Below, piece after piece: positions 10,394 to 21,100 of a stretch of DNA of 64,000 bases (positions are counted from its first letter, which is position 1; each line of letters starts with the position of its first letter). Position numbers and translations under genes: made by a program. Below the pieces are notes generated by a model that saw only the letters and a list, made by a program, of their open reading frames with translations, was not told the origin of the DNA and made no database searches. Origin of the DNA: Trichuris trichiura (Eukaryota > Nematoda > Enoplea > Trichinellida > Trichuridae); contig JBAJFE010000060.1 of the NCBI GenBank assembly GCA_037903355.1, positions 1,984,001 to 2,048,000 of the forward strand. The letters run 5' to 3'.

Positions 10394-12255
10394 ATGGCGT
10401 CAAGGTCTGGTCGAATCGTGGTTGAGTGGCTTTGCCTATTGACTGCAATCGCAATTATGTGCCAACAAAGCCTGTCGCGAGATTTGATGCTTTCCCACAT
10501 TGTAAGTTCTTGCCATCGAATGAAAGAGATTATATTGGCAAAAAATAACCCGCCTTATGCATTAAGATTTGGCGGGAAGGTGTTCGCGGCCCGCTCAATG
10601 GATCCACGCTACCGCATATTAAATGGAATGATAGCAGACCTGCTCAACTTACTCAGGTTGGCATTAAAAATTTACTTTTCGCCTAAATGTTAGCATGACG
10701 TAAAATTTACTATTTAAGAAAGGCAAAGAACAACATGCAAAACTTGCAGACTTTCTGCGCGGCAGATACGAATCTGTACTGCTCAATTGGTCGCCAAATT
10801 CGGTAGAGATACTTTTCTTTGTCTTCTTTGTCCATATATACTTTAATTGCTTAAGGTGACGATATACTCGGTTAATGCGAGCTATTCGGTTAGCAGCCTT
10901 AAGGCAAATCTGGTCGCCCTTTTTCCTAACACGTCTGAAAGCTGGTTGATTCAAAATGTTTCCTGGACGCTGAAATCTTTGAACGCGGTCGAAATAGCCG
11001 ACGTAGGTGGTCACTATAGTGGACATACAACAAAGCTAGCGCTTGCAGGAAGCGGCGGCATCCAAGTTGGACGAATGCCAAAATGGCGACAACTCAAAGC
11101 GTGACAACGATAGCGTAAAGTCAATTTTGCAAAGCAAATCGGTGCTGCAAAAATTCCAGCAGGACAATGGCATCAACTTAAGCCACTTCTACAACGTTTT
11201 CATGATATACGACAGCATGTCGAGCGCTGTAAGTACTCAAATTCTTGATGCTTATCGATTTATGCAAATTGCTACCAAAAAAAAATTAGCATTGATTTTG
11301 CAAAAACATTTTGCAGCACGCCCAAGGGATACTGCCTAGAAACCTGGAAACAACATACGATTTGATATCCATGTACTTCGGCAGGTTTACGACGGAGTAT
11401 TTTTCAAAGCTTAACGCTAGCCGTGAATACGCGGGTAAGATAAGAAGTGACGCTTCAACAGGCGCGCAAAGTGATAGCGTATTTTCAAAATTTTAAAAAC
11501 CCTACAAAAGGCAAATAAAATGCGATAGGTACAATCTGGTAAAATTGTATTTTCTTTGGGCAGGATTGCTACTGATCAATATGCTGGAAAATATGGCGGC
11601 AAAAGCGTACAATTCCACCGATAGCGAACCACAATTGGTAATATACTCCACGGTAGTAATTTGCATGTTTTTGAAAAAAAAATTAATTTCTCTTATGTTT
11701 TTTAAATTTTCAAGGATCAGCTGCTCATGATTTCCTTGCTGTCCTTGCTGAGCAATTATCAGGAATATTTTGTCCCGCAATTCTCTAGCTGCTTTATGGT
11801 CGAGCTGTACAACGATAGCGGAGACTATCAAGTCGAGGTAGGCACTTTTATTTCCGCTCGATCACTTTTACTTACTTACGAGTGAGTACACGCGACGCTT
11901 TTCAGCTTTGGTACAAACAATCGGTAGAGCAGCAACCGGTAGAGCTAAAGGTGCCGGGATGTTCCCCAACATGTAGCCTGGAACAATTAACCAACATAGT
12001 GAGCAACGTTGCAAAAACTCCGTGGCGTCCTGTCTGCAAGAAAAAAGAAAATAACCCACCGGAAATATTATCCAAATTTTCCGGTCAGATGCTACTTAAA
12101 AAGCAATATCGAAACTAATTGCAATTTCCTTTTTAGGGAAATTCACCATTGTTCTATTTTCCGCCATTGTTGCCGGCATCATTGCGGCATTGGTAACTTA
12201 TTACTGCGCTCGCGATGTGTTCAAGTGTTTGATACAAAAGCCTGCGGACGAATGA
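10394..12255 (+). CDS. Histidine acid phosphatase-like membrane protein, predicted inactive
   Basis: Ten exons: 10394-10501, 10567-10656, 10719-10802, 10856-11002, 11049-11228, 11317-11434, 11564-11652, 11715-11837, 11906-12083 and 12137-12255. They sum to 1236 nt (411 residues), the usual length of prostatic/lysosomal acid phosphatases. Order: N-terminal signal peptide, the active-site strand, a QLT..GKEQHAKLADFLRGRY segment, a LVALFP segment, the SSCFMVELY and VPGCSPTCSLEQL segments near the end, then one membrane helix and a short tail. The fold signature is clear but catalytic positions are changed: RHGxRxP reads REGVRGP, the RSTxxRT block reads YSVNASYS, and the His-Asp pair reads Thr-Asp. 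It should therefore bind rather than hydrolyse phosphate esters. ATG 10394 precedes the hydrophobic leader; ATG 10379 is in frame too. Confidence 0.85.
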
Positions 12256-13407
12256 CAGCGTTCAAATTCCAAAAAACATTGCCTTCTTTTACGCGCAGCG
12301 GAAATTCAGGCAGATGCATAACTATGAATGGACATTTCCACTCATACTTATGCATTATATAAGCAAATGAACTATAACGACAATATTGCATTGCGACAAA
12401 ATGCGCTCAAAGTAAAATACCGCCAATAGCGGGAGACTTTAGCTGCAAAGCAAGCAAAAAAATAATTATTATCAAAACTGACTATGAAACCTGTTGGCAA
12501 AAAGTTATTAAGGATACATTTGAATATTTGCTCATAGAGGGTCTTCCTACGTTCAGCTGCTTGCGGAAAATTAAACATTTTCAACCCACTAAACAAAAAA
12601 ACGTCTGTTGGAGATAATGTGGAACAAAAGCGTGTGTACATATGCAAATTTAGTAAGCAGAAATCTTAGTTGCCACCCGCGATTCGTAAGAGCCTTTACG
12701 CTTATCAGCCCAGTGCTGTATTGTCCCAATGTTGAACGGACTGCAATGGGCAAAACCGACTGACCATATACGGAGGGCAGACCGAAAATTAACATACTAT
12801 AAGAAAAAGTCACCTGTTGGCGACGGGATATTTTCTCCTCCGTTCGCTTGCCCCAAATCTATCGAAAAGGCATAGCACTTTTGAACGACAAGTACAACTT
12901 GTGGACAAAAGGACACGTCGTCGCCAAAAAGTTTAAAATAAAAAGTGACGCGCAGAGTCGATTAAAATATGATTCACGAAGTGAAGATGTACCATGGCGA
13001 CTGACCGCAAAATAACGGCCAGAACACTTTAATTCGTTCATTAAAAAAATGTATAAAAAAGTTGCGAAAAGGCGTAATTTTTGTGAAGCTCTAAGAAAAG
13101 CTTCAATGTGCTGGAATGTACGCCTGACGAAGAAGCCAACGGATGACCATCTTCGGTAAACAACGAATTCACCTTTTTTTAGGGAGTGCGTATTGCAGAC
13201 GAGCATGAAGATAGCGAGTGACGCAGCAAAGCCGTTGGAGAAAAATGAACGTCGCCCAAAAAGGGAAACAGTTTGCATTTTTTTTACCGTGGCAATCACA
13301 GGTGCCAAGAAAACAAGCGATCCACGAAGGTAATAATACGGAAAGCACTGCGGCTATACACACGCAAGTAGTTGCAGCAGCAGCAGCGGCAGCGGCGGCA
13401 AACAGTT
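12256..13407. other. Intergenic between convergent genes
   Basis: This lies between the 3' ends of the phosphatase-like gene (+) and the PHACTR gene (-). Short frames on both strands lack motifs. Near 13370-13405 is a GCA/GCG trinucleotide run that abuts the PHACTR stop codon and would lie in its 3' untranslated region. Confidence 0.5.
13370..13402. repeat. (GCN)n trinucleotide run
   Basis: About eleven GCA/GCG/GCC triplets in a row. In one plus frame they would encode polyalanine, but the run lies directly downstream of the minus-strand PHACTR stop, so it is read as an untranslated microsatellite. Confidence 0.6.
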
Positions 13408-14542
13408 TTACGGACGATGAAATCTGAAGGAAAAAAATCCTTAAGAAACCGACGACGAAGAGCCAAAACACTTACCGCGTAAACTGCTTACTCTTTTCAT
13501 GCACCTCCATTTCGGAGCTTTTGTACTCGTTAAGCTCCTTTCGAATTGCAGCCTAAAATGACTTGAAAACTCTTTACAGCTGCCTGTACATATTTTGCAT
13601 TCCTTTACACTTCCCGACCTTCCTCATTCTTCATTAAGCGGCAAATTTGTTTAGGCAAAAAGAGGAAGGCATTAAATCAAGCCTACGGTGGCGACACCTA
13701 CTGGACAAGAAGGCCAGTTTTTTTTGCTATTTTGCCGGCTATACTTTTCTTATATATTTACTTAACTTTAGGCTTAGGCTTAAGCTTAGGCGGAACAGGA
13801 TAGCGGAAAACGATGCGAGAAAACGTGACTACTTTAGTCGTGGAATCTTGCCGGCAATTGTGCTTTGCTCTAGTTTAAGTTTAAGCCAAAAGAATATATG
13901 CGCAACATGGCCACATCGCAGCCAGAAAACAGCTCGCTTCGCCAGGTAAGTGTCGCTACTGTAGCTTTGCGAGGGCGTGCATGAGAAGGCAATAAATTTC
14001 GTCACTGCCAAAAATGCGATTCACACCTTGCCTACGTACCATTTTCCATTCCGCAGAATGCCTAGGCAAAGTATGAAACGTATTAAGACAATACAGACGT
14101 CGAAAACAAAAATTTTTTTGCGGTTTGGCAACCCGTTCGTTAAATTAACCTTTATTTCGTAAACGCCAATCGCGGAGCTTCCAGGCCGCCAATAGGCGGC
14201 TAAGGTAAGAGGTGACGTTTCAACAGGAGCGCAAACCGATAGCGCATTTTCAAAATTTTGAAAGCCCTACAGCAGGAAAATAAAATACGATAGGTACAAT
14301 CTTCACGGGTTTGGCCTGTTGGATGTACCTGTAAATAAACTTCAAAGTGGCCTACCAACGGATGGATGAGCAAAGAGAGCGGAGATACATCCAACAGGCC
14401 AAACCCGCGAATCTGAAGATCTACTATGAAACTATTCAGGTACAATCTGGGAAAATTGTATTTTCTTTCGGCAGGATTCCTGCGAATCAGTATGCCGAAA
14501 GCTCTGCGTTTGACGTTTATGAAATAAACGATAATTTAACGA

Positions 14543-14578
<36 letters not shown>

Positions 14579-17500
14579 TAAATCGTTAAATTGATCTGGG
14601 AAAAACTGGTCAACATAGGAGGTGGTCGACATATAGGAAGTGGTTATATGTGGCTCAGCTAACGTGCGGAAAAATCAACTGGCCAAAATTCAGTCAACTT
14701 AAAAAGGTAATTATCATATAGAAGTGGTCAACTTCGGGGGTTTTACTATATATAAATATATAATATAATATAATATAATAGTTGTAAGGTCTTCTACGGC
14801 TTTTCCCGTTTTTCGTTGTGCTGTTATCTGTAATTAAACTAAAACAACTGCTCTACCAACGGATGGATGAGCCGTTATTAAGAAAACGTACAGATATCAA
14901 CGCACTCAACTTTTTAATGTTCAAAGCTTTCGGAACGCTCTAGTTCCGTCGTCAGTGAGGTGGTGGAGGAGTTGTTATTCTCTGAATCGTATTATATAGG
15001 TACACGTGGCAAAAATATTATATCAGCACAACGAAAAACGGGAAAAGCCGTAGAAGACCTTACAACCATGAAAATACAGCCCGTTACGAAACACCCCGTT
15101 TTCAAGAACATCCTCAGTGTTCACGGCGCACTTTGCCTTGATGCAGCCAAACAACTTGAAAGATCATCAATGAAATTGACATTAACGATGGGTAAGTTGA
15201 CATTCCTACTAAACTGCCGCGATGCAGGTCTCCTACCAAAATGTTTCCAAATAAAATGGAACCATGCCCGAAATACAAGAACGTCAAAACTGTTACAATC
15301 GACCGGGGTCTCCCTCCTAAAAGGCACTATTCGTGATCACAGAAAATCTTCTGCCCTACTTAAAAATGCATGCAACCATTGTACACAATTTCTTTCACGT
15401 TCAATTAATTTCACTTTCTTATCTCAGTTGCATGCACATATTAAAAACAGCTGCGCATTAGCCAAACTACATCAGACTGAGATCTTAAATAGAAAACTCA
15501 ACACTTTATACAGTTCGCGGTCTTGGGAATTTACAAGATCAAACAAACGCACCAAGAACCCCGGCATACAAAGCATTGATAAAGTAGTGGTCAATCTAAG
15601 CTCTACCAGCTCGAATGAGATTGAGAAAGGGGTTCTCACCAGGGGACTAAACTTCGTTCCCACCCCTAAGAATATTCCCGTTATGGACATCATCTCTTCC
15701 GTGGAAGGCGGACTCTCTCGCACTGAACCTCTCAAGGCAACACAGGTCAGAGCGTCAATAACAAACATTCTCCTAGAGAGTCGCCCATCGTCAACACCTA
15801 ATCTATCCCACGAGGAGCAACAGGTCATAAAACAACTAAGGTCGCGAAAAGACATAATAATCACCAAAGCAGATAAAGGTAACGTTGTGGTTCTCCTTAA
15901 CAGAAATGACTATATACAGAAAATAAACATCCTCTTAGACAGTACAATATACCACCCCATTCCCAAAGACCCAACACCACAGACATGTGTAGAATTGAGG
16001 GCTTTATTGGAGGCTTTCGCGAGCGAGACAAACGACCAACAGCTCGCCTACATAAGTAACTACATTTTCTTCTTAAACAATGTTAAATGCCCTGAACTAT
16101 ACGGACTCCCCAAGATCCACAAGGAAGGTATTCCGCTAAGACCAGTCGTTTCCAGCGTCAATAGTGTAACATCAAAGGTGTGCACTTATCTAAAAGACAT
16201 TCTTCAACCGTTAACGGGTAAACGCAAATCCCATGTCAAAAACTGTAAAGACTTCTGTACGGCGTTAAAACCAATCACATTAACACCGAACAGCATTATG
16301 GTAAGCTATGACGTCAAAGACCTTTTCACGAGTATTCCCATAAACTACACAATTGACCTCTTAGAGAAACTTTTAAAACGTGACACCACGAGACCCCTAA
16401 AAACCAAACTAAACCTCTTTCACATAACAAAACTGATTGCCTTTTGCATGAAACAAGGGAATTACTTCAGATTCCAAGACAGCTTCTTCTTACAAACAGA
16501 TGGTGCTCCTATGGGCAGCCCCCTTTCCCCCATTCTAGCCGAAATCTTCATGGAACACTTCGAAGAAAAGGCCTTCGCTAGCATAGGTTCTGACGACGCG
16601 CCTATCTTTTTCAAACGTTACGTAGACGACATTTTTGCCATTACCACCGCGGGCAAGGAGGGGACTTTCCTAAGCCACTTAAACAGTATCTTTCCCAATA
16701 ATATACGGTTAACGATGGAAACAGAAGTAAATAACAAACTTCCTTTTTTAGACGTACTAGTGATAAAACAGGGCAACCAAATAAGGACCTCCGTTTACAG
16801 AAAACCAACCCATTCCAACAGGTATCTGCATTTCTCTTCCCACCATCCTTTATCAGTCAAACGAGATATTGTAAAAGGGATGGTTGATCGGGCCCTAGCA
16901 ATCTGTGACCCCGCATTTCTTCCGGCTGAATTAAAATACATCCTCCAAACTTTTACAGACAATGGGTACCCACACTCTCTGGTTAAACACATCATCGCCG
17001 AATGCAGACGGCACTCAAATCCTTCCCCTAATGACGAAATTTATAACCTCAATAATACTAATACCATCGCGAATAATAACATCGACAACACTGGAATCAC
17101 GAAAAGTCGCCCCATTTTGTTTATCCCCTATTACAACGGCATCGGGGAACGAATCCTAAGATTGAGCCGTTCCCTAGATTTCAAGGTTCGATTTACGACA
17201 TCCAACAGTTTACGTTCAATGGTGAGGAGCGACAAGATCATAGTTCCCTTTGATAGGAGACCTGGCGTCGTCTATGAGAAAAGATGCAGTTGCAACGCCT
17301 CCTACATAGGAGAAACGGGCAACACTTCATTTGACAGGTACGGCCAACACATGTCCAACTTTAGCCGATACAAAAAGGCGATGCGAAGACTGATTCAACC
17401 CGACGGACCAAAGACACTTAATCCACGACGAGGCCGACCACAGAAGCTCAAACCAGAGAAGATTATACAAGAGACAATCAAGGCGTCGGCGGTCGTCGAG

Positions 17501-18081
17501 CATTCCTCTCAATGCTCGCTCGACCTACAACCCCGGATTATTTGTCGCGAGAGCCACTTACATCTCCGCCGGGTTAAGGAGGCTCTTTTCATCCGCCATA
17601 ACCATACGATCAACCGTGATAAAGGACAAGAGGTTAGCTCGGCTTGGGACCCACTGATTAGTAAAACCAAATGTTGCTCACTGCCGCGCTGACCGCGCCC
17701 CAATTCCTATTGTCACGTATGCCTATATAATATCATTCGGAGAATAACGACTCCTCCACCACCTCACTGACGACGGAACTAGAGCGTTCCGAAAGCTTTG
17801 AACATTAAAAAGTTGAGTGCGTTGATATCTGCACTTTTCTTAATAACGGCTCATCCATCCGTTGGTAGAGCAGTTGTTTTTAGTTTAATTACAGATAACA
17901 GCACAACGAAAAACGGGAAAAGCCGTAGAAGACCTTACAACCACTTACAACCATGAATATAATATTATATATATATATAGCTTCTCTGGTATATATATAT
18001 ATATATATATATATATGAAGTTAATTTAACGAACGAGTTGCCAAACCGCAAAAAAAACTTTCATTTTCGACATCTGTATTG

Positions 18082-18115
<34 letters not shown>

Positions 18116-21100
18116 CAATACAGATATCGTTCGTTAAATTAACGTTTATTTCATGTACGTCAATCGCAGAGCTTTCGGGTCGTGAATACGCGGCTGAGAT
18201 AAGAAGTGACGCTTCAACAAGCGTGCAAACTAATAGCGTATTTTCAAAATTTTAAAAGCACTACAGTAGAAAAATAAAAATCGATAGGTACAATCTGGTA
18301 AAATTGTATTTTCTTTCGGCAGGATTCCTGCGACTCAGTAGGCCGAAAGCTCTGCGTTTGACGTTTATGAAATAAACGATAATTTAACGAACGGTTTGCC
18401 AAACTTGCAGAATTTTTCATTTTGAAAAAACGCACCCGTTAGGATAAAAGAAAAAAGAAACAAAAAATTAAATAATACAGACGTTTTGTGACTTGGCAAC
18501 ATATATATATATATATATTTGTTTATTTATTTATATCTTCTGTAAACGTTTAGAGAGACGTAAGTGCATATGAAGTAGAAGAATCTTACTTTGTCTTTAG
18601 GGGTTAGACGAGCCCACGGCTTGTCAGCTCTGCGATCGTACATCTCAGCATTTGTCACTTCGACGTAGTCGTTGAATTTTATAATCTGCCTCTCCTTCAA
18701 TTCTTCAATGGTCGGCCGGAAGCTCAGCTGAAAAGAAGAAAGCAATAAGAGAGCGACTCTCAGCTTCAATAAACGATGAATGATCAAACCTTACGAAGCA
18801 GAACCCTTCGTCGATGTTCCATCATTTGCTTAGCCATTGCCGGAGCATTTTCGTCTATAACACAAAGCCGCTATAGAAAGGAAGCACGCCGGTAGCCAAC
18901 CTTTTAATATATTCCTCTGTTCAAGTTCTTCAGCCGTTGGACGCTGGCTCAACTTCCTGCAACGATTGAACATTTCAAAAAAAAAGATAACTTCAGAGTA
19001 TCAGAGTTGCATAATACCTTTCCAACTTTACGGATACCATTTCCATTTTATGACGACGCTCTTGCTGCGTTTGATTAGGAATGTCATCAACGGGAGGTGG
19101 CAAATCAAGCATGTCCTTTAGCGACAACGTATCCTTGCGATAAACCCTCGACGCAAGCCCGCCTTAAAGGAAATGAACCAAAGGCCGACTTTTCTTTAAG
19201 CTTTCAACTAGTCGGATGGTTATACTTAAAACACGAGGCTCGTCTTCCTCGTCCGAACTGCTACGATACGTTACTGGCCCATCCTCGTCGTCTTCGTCCC
19301 TTTCGCTTTCCGCAATGCTAATTTGGCTAATTATTTGGGCACTACAAGATGGGAAAGATGGAATATTTAAAAAAATTAATATTCTAAAAACCAACCCGAC
19401 GGAAGAACGAGACTGTTCGTCTCCTGCGTCGACTACGTCGTCTGCGAATGCTACCCGCCTTCTTAAGGCTGACTTGGTTGGTTGGGCGCTCAGATCAGGC
19501 TCCTTAGCTGGTATTTCCTCAACATCGCCGGACAACCCGCTCATAGTTGGCGACAAGGCGTTATCTACCAACATACACTGACGGTATGCAATGTTTTTAA
19601 AAAAAAAGTTGAAATTACAACTAACCGATATCTTCCGGATACTCGGAATCGGAGGGCGGTATGTCGGCGTGATTGTGCAACAATGCCCGCCGGCTGAAGA
19701 CTAAATGGGACGTCGTCGTCTGGTTGCAACCTGCAGCAAGGATAAACATATTATTGGCACGCTGACAAGCAGGCAAAACTCGATCAACTGTGAACAATGG
19801 ATGACAACAACAAATGACACTTCCGTAGATGGCAATAAAGTTCGATTGAAACGTCTCCTCGCGGAAATGGATACAACGCCCGCGCTCGCGCGGCTATACT
19901 TATTTCGAAGCGCTGTTGGCCATTGGACAAAGTTGTCTATTGATTATTAAAGGCAAACAATGGGCACTAATACGGCATTTGATCTCTCTTTCTCTTTCAA
20001 TTGGTCTTACAGGCAAAAGCGCGCGCGCACATTAAAGCGAAAGCTTTCCAAAGGTATTGTCTACCAATGGATTCATCTTATCGGATGTACATTAAGCGTT
20101 CTTCCAAAAATTGCCGCGCTGCCGTCTTCGGCAAACAATTCTTCGCCAAAGCGTAAGGCTGAAACGATCCGCAAAGAAAACTGAATCGAAGTGGAGCGTC
20201 AGCGCGCGCATTTCCATTCGCATGAAAAGAAATTTAAAATTCTCATCTCTTAAAAGCTGCGGAATAAATTTAAAAATATGAAAAAAAAGAAAGCGTAATC
20301 AAATTGGCATACGACAATAAAGATAAGAAAAAATAAACCACGCGCTGCCGCCGCGCCTGCTTGACACGGGCTATTGCGGGAAAATGTTTTCCTTTGCCCA
20401 TAAAAGAAGGCAACTCCATAAACCATTAATTTTTTTCAATTGACAGTCAAAAAATGAAGCCTTACTTTTTAAGCATACTGTTCGTTGCCTCTTATCAAAG
20501 CTAGTCGGCATTATTGACGCGTATTGGATTTGCATAAGCGCAAAGCGCAATCGTTAACTGTGCAACCATTTCGAACGTGGCGGCTTTGAATTATTCAAAG
20601 CTTTTTGCAAACGAGATGCATTCCACTTTCTTAGGCAATGCGCCAGACGGTGACGACGACGACGACGGCGGCGAGCACCAATCAGTAATGCTTAGCTGTG
20701 TTGCATTAATAATTCAACAACGTACATTCGCAAAGTATGCAAAATTCATTTAAAAAAGGCCATTATTCTCTTGCTTTGACATCGGCTTGTCGAACGCGCG
20801 TGATACTTATTAAAGTATAAAAACTATCGATTATCTATTAGCCTTACTAGCCAACGGCCGAAGAGAAAAGTTAAAGGCGACTATTCTTTTGTTGTTTACG
20901 CGAAACGGACGAATTTTTTTTAGGACAAAACGCAACAGTTACTCGCTGCCTTCGGACGACTTTGAATTGCCCTACGAAACGAAGATTAGTAAATAACAAC
21001 GGAACAAACTAAGCTGCCGTCAAAGTTAAGCGCACAACAGAAAGGGCGCTGAAGGTTAGGGAAAATCAAACTGGATTCCTTATGTGGCTAATGAAAGCTT

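Larger units (their letters stand above)
14781..17941 (+). mobile_element. Intact Penelope-like retroelement (PLE-1)
   Basis: A 3.16 kb element with 220-bp terminal inverted repeats (14781-15000 and 17722-17941), each holding a hammerhead core. Part of the same terminal sequence (GCACAACGAAAAACGGGAAA) also recurs in direct orientation at about 15028, just inside the left end. Such mixed direct and inverted terminal arrangements are known for Penelope elements. One uninterrupted coding frame fills the interior. The element sits among AT microsatellites inside the 5 kb PHACTR intron, antisense to that gene. Confidence 0.9.

Noticed and set aside
13218..13427. Plus-strand frame with a polyalanine tail
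   Set aside because: It is antisense to the 3' end of PHACTR; the alanines come from a (GCN)n run.
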